Part shown: piece by piece, positions 31,691 to 43,598 of the stretch
How positions within the stretch are numbered: the stretch's first letter is position 1
Layout: every line of letters begins with the position of its first letter
Assembly: GCA_029891385.1 (NCBI GenBank)
Contig: CM057235.1
Location: 19,895,120 to 19,959,119 of the forward strand
Length of the DNA: 64,000 bases
From: Erythroxylum novogranatense
Taxonomy: Eukaryota > Streptophyta > Magnoliopsida > Malpighiales > Erythroxylaceae
Direction of reading: 5' to 3'
Notes under the pieces: generated by a model
The model's input: the letters and a program-made list of their open reading frames with translations, nothing else
The model's database searches: none
What the model was told of the DNA's origin: nothing
Program-made: the position numbers and the translations under genes

Positions 31691-34524
31691 AACAAAAATT
31701 TCGTCCTCAAAATTTCATAAATAACTGATTAGGAAGGCAGGAAAAAATTGTTCCGATCACTAATGTACTGCTTTCCATTTATTTCACTATGTGACCAATT
31801 CTACCAAATAACTGCAATCAATGCGATCAATTACCTCTTTTTTTTTCCTTTCTCAAACTCTACACTATCTTAACTGTTTCCTCAAGATTACTCGCAATTC
31901 GTCACTTTCAGTATCAATAACACTTATGTCGAATCTCAACAATATTTCCTAATTCTGTTCATAGAACACGTTATGAAACCGATCCATCCTTTAAGTTTTA
32001 ACTAACTTAGCAATGCAAAGTTCTATTCACATCACAGTCTCATAGAGGTCACATTAAAACGAATTTAGTTCTTCGCAATTTTACCTTTATCTCAGCATTT
32101 TGGCCGAGGCGATACACTTCAAAACATTTCCTTAATCGCTTACCAGATTACACCACTTTAGTGTTAAAACACTATTCTCATAAAATTTCAATAACCTCAA
32201 TCATAATCAATTTGGCTCATTATTCGAAACTTGGATTATCTAACCTCTATTACACATTCATTTCACTTATCGACATTAACTCAAATCAATTAGGGCCTTT
32301 GACTATTTTTAGGTCCTGTTCACTTTACTGTAGGGGTGAACGACTTCTTATACACTTATTCGAATGATGCTACAAAATAACAATTGGTACACCCTCCGTC
32401 AATCTGAACTAAACATCCATTTCATATCTCAAAGAACTTAAACTATCAGTTTCACATCACCTCCCGCAGTCAAGTCTATTTAATAATTACACATATTCAA
32501 ATGATTTCACATTCTAACCCTTCAATTATTCCGTCCTTTGCGTTTTTCTCTAACAGTTCCTTCGATGGGTATTACCCATATCTCTTAACCTGATTGCCCA
32601 AATTGATCTTCGACCATCGAATTTTCTACTACATACACTAAATTACATCATTAACTAAATTCTGAAACACTTAATCTCTTAATCTTTTTCAATTCTTTCA
32701 AATTCCCGAAACATTTTAGCTATTAACGATTTACATATTCATAGACAGATCCAAAATTGCTTCGGTACGAGTAAAATTTCCAAACTAAAGTGATATCATC
32801 AATCCTCGAATTGCAAATTTATCAAAACGTCTCTTTTTACAATCCCCAATCATACAATTTATACGCTTTTCCACAATCAATTTTGTCAATTAACTAAGAC
32901 CAGAAAACCTTTAACAATTTCTGGACACATCCAACATACAGTTAATTCTAAATAACTCCAAATCCCGAATACAATATATCTTGCAATTTCACATTATCTC
33001 AAAACCTCTATCGTCATTAAAGAGCCATGCCCGAATACTAATTCCTCCACAATTTTTTCGATCAAATCAAAATTCACTTATACCAACTATTCTTCTTAGC
33101 TCTCCAAATGCATTTGATATATCATTTAAGATCATAGGCACTTTCCAATCTAAATACAATTGAAACACTTTATTCTTGGTAGCAAATTAAACTCCTTAGA
33201 CCCTTGATTGACTTTCCTAACTCTTTAAAAATCAAATTTCTCCGATGAGGAACAATTCATAATATCATATTCTAACACATGTTCCTTTACACTAGTCTCT
33301 CCACTTATTTCATTTTATTGTCATCGTTATACACTGGGTTGATAACACAACCATCAGATCAACTTAATACTTCTCGAACATTTTGGCACACACACAAATT
33401 CACGAACCAATATTCTCCTCATAATCACGACTAATGTCTCTTTACCGTTCAATACTCCTATTACAAAATCGGATTCTTTTACATTTACACTGGAGTCTCC
33501 AATAGGACCCAGACTTCCAATGATGACTTTTCGTTCATTTCAAATTTGTCTCCAATTTGTCCTTTCTTTGCTAAATTCTTCAATTGAATCATCTAATCTA
33601 CTTAAACCAAAATCAGGAAAACTCCTCTTTAACGTCACGTTTCTTATCAGTCAAACTCAATACCTTAGGAAATCAATTTTAACTATGACTCATAATATTT
33701 CATAGAGATCGATTATTCCTCAATTCGTATAATCAGGAGCATCAAGAGACAGATGTAGGACAACTCACCAATTAATCATTTACGCTAAGGATACCTTAAA
33801 CTCATTACCCTGTCCTTAATCATGAGGACTTTACCATGATTATACCCTATTTACAATCTCAATTCATTCCCAATTAATCATTATAAGCACTTTCACTCTT
33901 TATTCCATCGCGTAATGAACTTTAAACTAGAAGAACTATCACTGGCAGTTCTCTACTAGCTCACCGAGTGATGCCGATATCATCTTCGCACATATGATAC
34001 AATTAAGCTTAGTATGTTCACTTACCATGGCGTTCCCATTATCAGATGTGTATTCTCATACTGTCTTACATTTTGATCTTTTCATTATTCCATCATATCC
34101 ATGTATGATCACACCCAAATCACTATCACAGATGTACAATCATTCCTGATTTTTCCAACATAGCTCTCTTTTCCTCTATCGATCCACAACTATAACTTCA
34201 TATCTATTTCCCATTCAAGGGTATACTTCATATAACTCTGATGTTGTATTTCATAGTAAATCCATCAATACCAATACACTAAATCTTCATTGGTCAAATC
34301 AAATCATACACTTTTTCTTATTCTCAAGTATCCACAACTGACATTTATTCCATTCTTACATATCATTAGCTTCCTCACTAATTCTCATGACTGAAATAAT
34401 TGGTACAGGCTCCTACATGTGACTCATATACTAGACTGGGGATCAGTTGTCACTCTCTGCCGTGACATGTCTTAAATGCATGTACTTGACCCATATTTCA
34501 AATTGCCCATCTAAGATTGTACTT

Positions 34525-34541
34525 CTGGGCTCTGATACCAC
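34525..34541 (-). other. Primer-binding site of E3 (initiator tRNA-Met type)
   Basis: On the minus strand TGGTATCAGAGCCCAGA follows the LTR end GCTACA after TTTG. TGGTATCAGAGC is the complement of the 3' end of plant initiator tRNA-Met. Confidence 0.85.
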
Positions 34542-34544
34542 AAA

Positions 34545-37193
34545 TGTAGCACCCTACTCCCGCGAGACTCGAATCTGACATCGACGGTGATATCCGAGCC
34601 CGTGACCCGCGAGGGTGGTATGCTAGAGTAGTCAAAACACTTCAAATACTTAGTATGACATTTTTATTTTTGAAAACAACTGAGTGCGCGTAAATCAATA
34701 AACTATTTAGGCCCGCGAGATAAAAACATTTTTCAGTCAAAACACTATTTCAATAATCAATTTACAATACAACATTAATCAATTAGGGTCTTTTTCAATA
34801 ATAGTGCTCTTCTTGCGGAATTACAAATTTACATAAAAATCGGAATGACTCAAATGCAGACGTGAACTGATCCTGACTTCAAACTCTGACCCGCTTACGG
34901 TAATCCTACTCCCGTTTGTCTAACGGGGTACTCTTCGATCCCTGAAAAATATTTGCAATATTGGGTGAGTTTACGAACTCAGCGAGAAACCATCATCGAT
35001 GGTTCACCCAACTCATGCATATACACACAATTTACATCATATTTTATACAAGCACATTTAGAAAATCAATGCATTCAATTTCACATTCATAAGGCGTTTC
35101 GCCTTTCATACAATTCACACTTAATCAATTGTATATGCGATGCACATGTGACACTTTCTATTTTCATTACGTTGTTGTATCATGCTTTAGAATCGTCCCC
35201 AATGGACGGGCACATTGCGTTGAGCATGTGGCTCTGAATACATTGGGCGTGATATGCCCTGATACATTGAGCCTGAGGCTCTGAATACGTTAGACCTGAG
35301 GTCCTGTGCGTTGAGCTTAAAGCTCTCAAATACGTTGGCTGCTCCGGTCACAACTGCCATTATCTGATCATGCAGTTATGCATGAATGCATATGCCTCAA
35401 TTTGCAATTTCTGTGTCACAACCTAACACCCTGTGTCCAATTTGACATTTAACCAATTCAATTTCAATTATGTACATTTACCACTTCTATAACACATACC
35501 AAATATTTCAAACACCTGTGGTCCGAAATCAATCAAAACAACCACACATAATCCTTCCTTAACTCCACATGGCATAAGTGCACACAATATAACACATACA
35601 GGTTGAGAAACCAACTAGGTTACTCACCTCTAAGTTCCGAGCCACTGCCAGGAAGTCTCACCTACGTCGGACGATTGACGCTCCACTTGAGCCTCTATAA
35701 CAATCAGAATATCCAAATATTACTAATTGCACAATTTCTAATATTCAGAAATGCATATGTAGCAAATACGATGAGTACTATACATGTTATGACATTTCCG
35801 ACACTAATTCGATATTTTTCCAATATCAATTCTAAAACCCGAATTCATAATCTCCCAATTGAATTTCATCCAGAACCAATTCAATCAACCAAATTCCTAA
35901 AGTCCAATTCCAAAATCCCATTTTTGGAAATTTAGGCGTTCCTCATGACGACGGCCTCCTCAGCGCATCAAGACGCTCCTCCTCACGCTTGTGATGGCGT
36001 CTTGATTTTGCTCGTCTCGTCAGACGGAGCCAATTTGCTTTCGCCATGGCGTATTCATCACATGTCGCGTCGCGGCGTGCAACCTCAGTTTCACGCCCGA
36101 AACCCAGAAATTCCCAGATTTCTCAGATTCTCATCCATTTATTTCAATCTAAAACACTTCCAACCAACTATAAGCACTACACTCAATTCATTTCTAACCT
36201 CAAATCCATCAAGTAATCATTATTCCACAATTACCCAAAATCAAAATCAATTTTTTCCCATAACCCTACCTTCCGAAACTTCTAAATTCTCAAACAATTT
36301 ATATCTTAATTCAATGCTCAAATCTAACTATTTAAAACATAAACAAGTAGTAACTTACTTGATTCAAGCTTCCAATCCTTCCAAATCACCAAGAACTCCA
36401 ATTTTCTCAAGCTAAACACATCCACGACAATCACCCATTTCTCCCCCAAAATTTCATCTTCTCAAATCCAAGGCTTAAGCTAGATAGAAGATGATGATTG
36501 AAGCAATTTAAAGGGAGAAAATGGAAACAGGAAACAAGAAGGATGATCCACGATGGAGAAGAGAAGAAGAAAATCCAAATTGTCTTTCAAAGCAAAAGGA
36601 GAAATCGTGGAAAACCAAATTCAAAGATTAGGGTTATATATATAAGGATTTTAAGGGCATGTTTGGCAACTCATTTGCCACATGCTCAATTCTTAGGGTC
36701 TAAAAATCCAATTCTTGTTCTAATTCCTCCCGATTTCGCAATGAAGATAAATAATAAATCTTGAATTCTTAATTCAAATTATCTCGTGCCACTTGTCAAT
36801 TTCGGAACTGGAATTCAATTTATCAGTCATTAAGCCAATTTTCCGGTCCGGACTCATAACTCTAAAAATTTCAGAAAAATTCCTATAAATCTTCAAAAGT
36901 ATAAAACACATGATCCTACACCCAAATTTCATTTTTCAAACCTCCAGCTTTCGATTTTCCACTCCAATTCACTAATCAAATCATAATCTATACAATTATT
37001 ACCCAATTTCCAATTCACACAATTTTATCGGGAATATATCATACATGTATGCACCTACATATGCTTGTGCCAAATAACTCAGTCATCTACAATCAGAGGC
37101 CAAACGAATATCTACATTTCAAATATGCAATGCAACAACCTAGCCTGTCCCAATTTACCAATTTACCCTTCCCATCAAGGACGGGATGCTACA
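34545..37193 (-). mobile_element. E3 5' LTR (2649 bp)
   Basis: Starts TGTAGCACCCTACTCCCGCG and ends GGACGGGATGCTACA. Compared with 28980-31677 it differs by scattered substitutions and by loss of most of the CpG-dense array. Confidence 0.88.
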
Positions 37194-37198
37194 ATTCA

Positions 37199-37802
37199 TA
37201 TATGATTTCATGCAATTGAGATTGAAAATTTAAAGTATGAATATATATAATATAATTAAAAAGATTTGTATGCAAACCTAGAGATAGGTCAACATATATC
37301 TTTTATATTAAGGTTAAATCTAATATTGATGTTCATAAATTGATTAATGTGATTATAATGGTTTTAGTAAAAAGAGATTTCAGTTAATCAACCTAAAATT
37401 AGGTGTTAATAGTCCTGAGGATGATATTAGCATAATTGAGGAATTTCCATGGTTTAATAAACTTTTAGTTAAATTGATTAGTGAAATCATAATTGCATGA
37501 GAAGTCCTATGAGGAATTCAAATTGTAGGCATTTATTTATTGGTTAATTTTTCATTCTCTTCCATTTAAGCTTATTTGAATATATTGATATTTATTTTCT
37601 CTTATTTTAAATCTCATTTATCAATATCATCTCAATTATCGGTCAGATAATAAGAAAAGAGTTATTACTAGTACTCACAATCTTTGTAGGTTCAAAACTT
37701 GGTATTTGAAGTCCTATACTATAGAACGGTAGGTGCATTTACCTTAGATAATCTATAGAGTAAAGGAATTAAGTTACATATAATCATTATATGAGTCTGC
37801 CA
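37199..37802 (+). mobile_element. E5 5' LTR, right part
   Basis: TATATGATTTCATGCAATTG onward matches 55714-56316 (TGTATGATTTCATGCAAGTG) through ATGCAAACCTA, TTAGGTGTT, GTCCTATA and GAATTAAGTT..CATATA. The likely LTR end is GAGTCTGCCA at 37802. Confidence 0.65.
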
Positions 37803-37808
37803 AGTTTT

Positions 37809-37827
37809 TGACACCATTTTTATAGAT
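37809..37827 (+). other. Degraded Athila primer-binding site
   Basis: TGACACCATTTTTATAGAT stands where Athila elements carry TGGCGCCGTTGCCGGGGAT (tRNA-Asp type). Most of the differences would be G-to-A or C-to-T changes. Confidence 0.45.
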
Positions 37828-38059
37828 TAGGATATTAGGAAACCTTAGCTTCTATTACTCTAACCATTATTTCTTTTGCATTTATTTTTTCTTTTTCTTT
37901 CTATGTATTTATTCTTAGAGCTTTGTTTTGATATTGTGATATGGCTTGTTCATAGGAGTTGGAAATTTGTTATTATAGCCACAAAATAAAATGAAAACAT
38001 AGAGAGCACAATGATTTTAGGGGAATTATGGTATGTCATCTATTATGTTTGGAAGCTTA

Positions 38060-38455
38060 ACCGACATATATGACATGGTTGACATTTGTGGGGCTAACCA
38101 CCCTAATCATGAATGTTTGACAATGGACTATATATAGGGACATCCAATTTGTATGGAGAACTAGTCTTAAGACACTCCATATGAGAATACTTATAATCCA
38201 AAGTGTAGCAATTATTACGACTTTGTATGAAACGATTACACTTCATTTGGATTTTTACAGCAACTATAACAAAAGGAGTACCAACATATTGATGAAGTTC
38301 TTATAAAATTTGTGGCTTTAATTGAGGTTTACCTCCATAAAATCAAATTGTTAGGTGATTTATCCATATATACCAAACCAAATTTGAGGAACCATGTGAA
38401 TGTGATAATGTTATGAAGTGGAGAGGAGCTAGACAATACGAGTCAACACACTAAA
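38060..38455 (+). pseudogene. E5 gag, C-terminal remnant (Athila type)
   Basis: The plus strand reads CGANHPNHECL (the CGG.H..HEC knuckle region), then YSNTYNPK-like sequence, EYQHID.VL.KFVALIEVYL, LGDLSIYTKPNLRNHVNVIM and LRSGEELDN. NHVNVIMLRSGEEL corresponds to the HVNAITLRSGKEL block of Athila gag. Frame breaks are frequent. The sequence stops where E6 begins. Confidence 0.55.
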
Positions 38456-39822
38456 AGTTAAAACCTAATTTTGTATAACTAAATTTATAGTAGTGGTGAG
38501 AAAGGATCATACCAATAGAGAATGTGTGTTTAGCTTTTCTAATAAATAAACCCAATTAAAAAAATAAAGTAAAACCAAACTATTGAAGACAAATTAAATC
38601 AAACAGTACAAAATTAATGAAATTAATCAATAGGTTTCAAATCTAGTTTGCGGTTCAATCTTAACCTTCACATAAATGTGTAAAATCAATCTTCATATTG
38701 TTATCATAACTCTTTTTGAAACTATTAACCATAAATTAATATCAAGCTCAATAAATCCTATTTTTTCCCCTAGGTTGTATCTAATTACAACAAGTTCTTT
38801 AATTAAGTCTAGTTATCAGACAACCTAGAATAAGCTTTCTAAATTTAGTGTGACAACTGCATTAGGAAATAGGAAATCAAATTGATTTAGGCAAGAACCA
38901 TATAAGCTTGAGTCATTTAACTTATGCTATGTTATCCTTAATGATGTTCAACCTTTAGTTTACCATAAGTGAATTAATTGTACAATGATTACATATTACA
39001 ATCAAGATTTTAGCAATGAATCCACATATGAACAATCTAGTAGGCCTATCTAAATTGTTCATACATAAATTAAAAATATTAAACACAAAATAACATATTC
39101 AATCCCAAAAGAGATTTAAGAACAATATCATTAGATTAATCATTGCCTAATCATGTTCGTCAGCCTTGATATCCCCTTCGAAATGGAAAAATGAAGTTTA
39201 GCTCCTCATAGCTCTCCAAAGGGAAATGAATTTGCCTCCTTTTTGAGTTTGTAATATGTTCATACCCTTTTTGTCCTTTAAATGCCCTTTTATAGTGCAA
39301 AATTAGGATTACGTGGTTATGCATGGTTAGCGATACAGGCATATAAGTGACCATGTATATTAATTTTTCAAAAATCAAAGAGTTACACGGTCCCAGAGAA
39401 ATACAAAGCCAATTTACACCATTGTGTAAGTCACCTACACAACCTTGTAAGTCTCTACATAGGCGTGTAGATATCAGGGTTGCAAACAACGTCTTCAAGC
39501 TTGTAAATGTTTCCAATGAGTTACCATTCCCATATATGATTGTATAAGTTATAATAACTCTAATTATTCCATTTTTTTGTCCCATATTCACCATAATTCA
39601 TCTCCTTCTTACTCCAAGAAGGCAAACTACTCCAAGAAGGCAAACAAGATCAAACATCAATATAACAACTCTAAGGATGCAGATTTATTAGCTAATTTTG
39701 GCTCTTGTTCCTACAACTTGTACCTAAAGCAAAATATGAACTAAAATACGTATCTTAAATGCAACATAACATTAATCACTACACATTAAGAAATAAATAT
39801 ATCAATAATTAAGAACTTATCA
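38456..39822 (-). mobile_element. E6 LTR
   Basis: On the minus strand it starts TGATAAGTTCTTAATTATTG after AAGTGTGGGGGAAC, has a TATA box CTATAAAAGG at 39295-39286, and ends near TTAGTGTGTTGACTCG. Low-complexity phrases such as ACACGCCTATGTAG are common in Athila LTRs. The 3' end is approximate. Confidence 0.5.
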
Positions 39823-41430
39823 AGTTCCCCCACACTTATTTTTTAACCCTCCTCAGTAAAACTAAAAATCAAAATTAAAAACAAAACATTTCCTCCTTTT
39901 TAATATTTCCTAAGAATGGATGGTCAAAAGAAAAGAGGAAAAATTTTCAAAACCATAGAAAGAATTAAACGTTCAATGCTTTTACTCATGATCAGTCTAC
40001 AATTATTCCCTTCAAAAACTGAGCAATCTAGGGGTATACTTTGACAAATTGTATATAAAAATAAGATAAATCTACAAATAAAATCGAACACCTTTCATAA
40101 TCAAGATATTCCATAACTTTGCATATCATTTTTGTTCTCCATCACTAAAATTCAAATTTATAATCATGAATCAAAGGAATTTTCAAGGTTGTAATGGGTT
40201 CAAAGGTTAATGTGAGAAGTATTTGGATCATGTAGTTCAAAAGCCATAAAAACTAGTGAAGAAGGAAAAACACTTAATGGAGTATCAAGTGCAAAAATTA
40301 ACATCCATTTAAAAATAGGTACCATCAACTATGATGAATGCAAAAACTTTGTTTCATATATTAGATTCGACCCCATAAACCATATGAAGCATAAATAATT
40401 AGAAGAAATCACTTATAAAAATGATGATAAATAATACACTATAATCGTAAGAAGTCACCCTTCACAACAATTTCTACCTTATTTACGTCATAATCAATTC
40501 ATCCGTTCCATACAACTTTACAAGGAAAGACTAACATGAATTACTTTGTAAAATAATTGATTTTACTCCTCGTTACTTCTTTTTTTTAATTCTCTTTTTC
40601 TTTTCTTTTCTTTTTTAAAGGCCAAAAAATTGAAAGGAACTACATTAACAATGGAACTCATTAAAAGGCAATAAAAATCACATTTTATCAATGATGACCA
40701 ACCCATATATATGCACACCCCCACACTTATTCTCTTTTTGGGATCCATAAACATTAACAACCAATGTTCCACTAGCTTTAAGGCTTGGGTTAGAAATTTT
40801 ATTTAAGTTAAAGGCTCGTAAGCTAATAAAACTTAAGGACCTTAACAACAGGATAAATCATGTCATTAGGTAGGCTATTTGACTAATGTAACTTATAAAA
40901 AGAAGAATGTCTATATCATTTCATGTTAATGCTTATGATAAAAAATGTTGTATCAAAAAGAAAATTAAAGCAAAGTCAAGATGAACATGTTATGGAGGTC
41001 ATATGTGAATAAAAGACAATGAGACTAATATGGATGTGTCAGTCTAAAGACTCAAAATCTCATTAGCTTATGTCCACCCACTAGTCACTAAAAGAAATGT
41101 ACATCGACCAACCATAAAATTAAGAATATATGCCTAAGTTTACCAAAATTTTTCAGTTAATTATACTATTTAATTATAACTATATAATCATATAAGCAAT
41201 AAAAAAGATAAAATGTTTGTTTTTTAAACATGCAAAAAGAACTTAAACACATAAGAAACAAACTTAAAACACATAATGAAGAAGTTCTCCTCCACCATAC
41301 TTAAAATTTACATTGTCACCAATGTAACATTAAATGTAATAAATGGAGAATTCAACCAAAACAACAATAGGGAAAATGTAAAGGAAAAGGAGCAAACTCT
41401 TCTTGAGTTGCCTCCTAATTAGTGCCTTTG
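39823..41430 (-). other. E6 post-pol non-coding region
   Basis: No protein-like frame. It has two G-rich purine motifs (AAGTGTGGGGG on the minus strand), a pyrimidine-rich run at 40577-40617 on the plus strand, and otherwise AT-rich sequence. Confidence 0.45.
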
Positions 41431-41499
41431 TTTATTATCATTAGTTTGCCTCCATGTTTTTCTTATCATGTGATAAAATTTTGATCTTCAGAGATCATA

Positions 41500-42635
41500 A
41501 ATTCTGCATTCTCCACTTGAAATTCTTCAAGTTAAGGCTTTAGTTGATGAGCACTCACCTTTAATATCTTCCCTGCTTTCAAACTCTTAATCTCTACTAC
41601 GCCATAAGGAGAAACATTAGTAATCATAAAAGGATAGACTCAATAAGGACATAACTTACGTGGAAATAGTTTATATCTATAACAATAAAGAAGCACTTTT
41701 TGATCAATAACAAAGCTATTTCTCAAGATATAGAAAGCTTTGGTCTTCTCCTTAATTAAAACTACCTCCAATTTATTTGTACACTTTTTCTTACAATCTT
41801 CTTGTATTGAAAGGTTAATCACATTAATAGCAAAAATAGAATGGCCATCTTGAGGTTGTTTCTTGACATTGAAAATATTGAAATGGATAACTTTCCCATC
41901 GAATTCCATTATGAGGCTACCTTAACGAACATCTATCTTAGTTTGGGTCATGTAAAGAAAAGGTTTACCTGATAAGATTGGTGTTGAATTAGGGGAAATG
42001 TCATCATCTATATCCACTAGACAAAAATTTATAGGAAATATTAGTTTATTCACTTGCACAAATATATCCTTAATTAATCCATCTAGGTAGGCATTAAGTA
42101 ATTAGCCAACTATAAGATAACAATATTTTCTTTCAAAGAGCATAGATTTAAAGAAGCATAAAGGGATCAAGGCATAACATTAATTGATGATCTTAATAAT
42201 GTTACCAATTTTACAGGAAATTGTAAACATACTTGGATCCTTAAAATTAGGAGGTAGTCTCCTTTGTAAGATTGTATAAACATTTTCACTCATCCTGATC
42301 ATTTCATTGACTTTCAACTTTTGCTTGTTGGTGCATAATTCTTTAAGAAATTTTGCATACCTTGGTACCTATTTGATTGCATACAGCAATGGTATGTTCA
42401 CTTCAAACTTCTAAAATATTTCCTAGTTCTCCTTATCATTGTTTTCCTTATCTGACTTTGCTAATATGATAGGGAAAGGTGGAGGGTTATTCTTAACAAG
42501 AATTGGGGATTTGACATTTTCCTTTGAGCTAGATGAGGCATCCTTTTGGTATTCAAACTCATTCTCAATTTCATCTTCACTATCCATCCTTTGTGTGGCC
42601 TTTTTTAGTCCTCAAGCTTCTTATCACTCCTCAAA
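41500..42635 (-). pseudogene. E6 gag-protease fused to integrase tail
   Basis: The minus strand reads TLRSDKKLED, NVKSPILVKNNPPPFP, VNIPLLYAIKQVPRYAKFLK, TILQRRLPPNFKDPSMFTIS, DGLIKDIFVQVNKLIFPINF, ILSGKPFLYMTQTKIDV and MEFDGKVIHFNIF: gag end plus protease of Athila type. After SIQEDCKKKCTNKLEVVL it passes without a stop to YRYKLFPRKLCPY and ITNVSPYGVVEIKSLKAGKI, which belongs to the integrase C-terminus. RT, RNase H and the integrase core are thus cleanly deleted. Stops occur elsewhere. Confidence 0.65.
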
Positions 42636-42639
42636 GTGA

Positions 42640-43080
42640 TTGCACTAATTATAGGTTAATGTATGGTAGAGCATGTCATTTTTCTGCTGAGCTTGAACAT
42701 AAAACATATTGTACAATTAAGTTTATTAATTTTAATCTCAATCTTACAGGTGAGAAAAGTTGATTCCAAGTGAATGAACTTAAAGAATGGCAAATGATTG
42801 CTTATGAAAATTCAAAGTTGTGTAAGGAAAGATCCAAAAGGTATCATGATGGAAGGATTAAGCAAGCTACAAAATTTTAGGAGGAAGATCAAGTCCTTTT
42901 GTATAAATTCAAACTTAAATTTTTTTCTAGTCAAGTTAAAGTATAGATGGCCTGGACCCTTCTTATTTAAGAGTCTTTCATTGTGGAATTGTAGAGGTAA
43001 CCCATCCAAAAAAAGTTACATTTAAGGTAGATGAACATCAGTTGAAGTAGTACCTTGGAAGCGATTTTGACAAGCACGTT
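42640..43080 (+). pseudogene. E5 integrase C-terminal remnant (Athila type)
   Basis: The plus strand reads YRLMYGRACHFSAELEHKTY, FINFNLNLTGEKS, VNELKEWQMIAYENSKLCKE, RSKRYHDGRIKQATKF, then VLLYKFKLKFF and further frames to WPGPFLFKSL. These are the end of Athila integrase nearly word for word. It is followed by CTCCTTGGTAGGCAACCTAAG (about 43160), the usual post-pol phrase. It abuts E6, which is on the other strand. Confidence 0.7.
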
Positions 43081-43593
43081 ATAGAAGAGTTTAATGTCTG
43101 AAATTATGATGGAGTAAGTTAAAGTAGGAACATCAATCTAATAACATTAAACAAGTGCTCCTTGGTAGGCAACCTAAGTTTTTAATTTGTTTTTTTTCAA
43201 TTAGTTTTATTCTATGTTTTTAGGTTTTAGTTTATGTGCTTTAACTTATGTCTATGTTAACCTTGTTTTATAGTTATAAAGGTGCCATTTTAGTCTTTTA
43301 TACTTTAGGTATATGTGTTGATTTGTAGGTGATAACAAGTGAAAAATAGGGATAAGTTAAAAAGTTACAGAGAGTTACATACCCATTAATATGCTCATGT
43401 TACTGACTGTGTTATTGGAAAATTCCTGTAAGTCACATACAGACTAAACGGCATGCCCATGTTGATAGAACTAGGTAAGTTATTTAAGAAACAGTAATAT
43501 ATATAACCATTAACACACCCATATGGGAGACCATGATGATTCTTTCTCTCTGTTTTATTATTTTGCCAAAAGCTATGGAAAGTTACATACCTA

Positions 43594-43598
43594 CTAAC
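43594..43598. other. Target-site duplication of E4, left (CTAAC)
   Basis: CTAAC precedes TGTTGGACC; the second copy is at 52792-52796 after CTTTTACA. Confidence 0.9.

Larger units (their letters stand above)
31678..34544 (-). mobile_element. E3 internal region, no coding capacity seen
   Basis: Bounded by the purine tract (31678-31690) and the primer site (34541-34525). AT-rich, with only short frames on either strand that resemble no gag, protease, RT or integrase motif. This is what defines E3 as non-autonomous. Confidence 0.8.
28980..37193 (-). mobile_element. E3: long-LTR, non-coding (LARD-like) Del/Tekay-type gypsy
   Basis: LTRs at 28980-31677 (2698 bp) and 34545-37193 (2649 bp) flank a 2867-bp centre. 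The ends are TGTAGC/GCTACA, and the target duplication is ATTCA (28975-28979 and 37194-37198). The minus strand has a primer site TGGTATCAGAGCC just inside the right LTR and a purine tract GGAGGGAAGAAT just inside the left LTR, so transcription runs right to left. The sequence AGGACGAAATTTTTGTTAGG before the purine tract resembles the pol end of Del/Tekay chromoviruses, which also have long LTRs. No gag or pol is found, so it must have moved with proteins from another element. Confidence 0.85.
38456..42635 (-). mobile_element. E6: internally deleted Athila-like relic, opposite strand
   Basis: On the minus strand: gag end and protease (42635-41700), a direct join to the integrase end (41680-41500), the post-pol phrase for GGAGGCAACTCAAG (about 41425), two AAGTGTGGGGG tracts (about 40725 and 39830), and an LTR (39822 to about 38456). 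The 5' LTR and N-terminal gag are absent. Its gag begins (TLRSDKKLED) at nearly the same residue at which the E5 gag ends. Confidence 0.55.

Noticed and set aside
39160..39594. A 144-codon minus-strand ORF
   Set aside because: It overlaps the E6 LTR promoter (CTATAAAAGG) and reads through LTR sequence; no protein motif.
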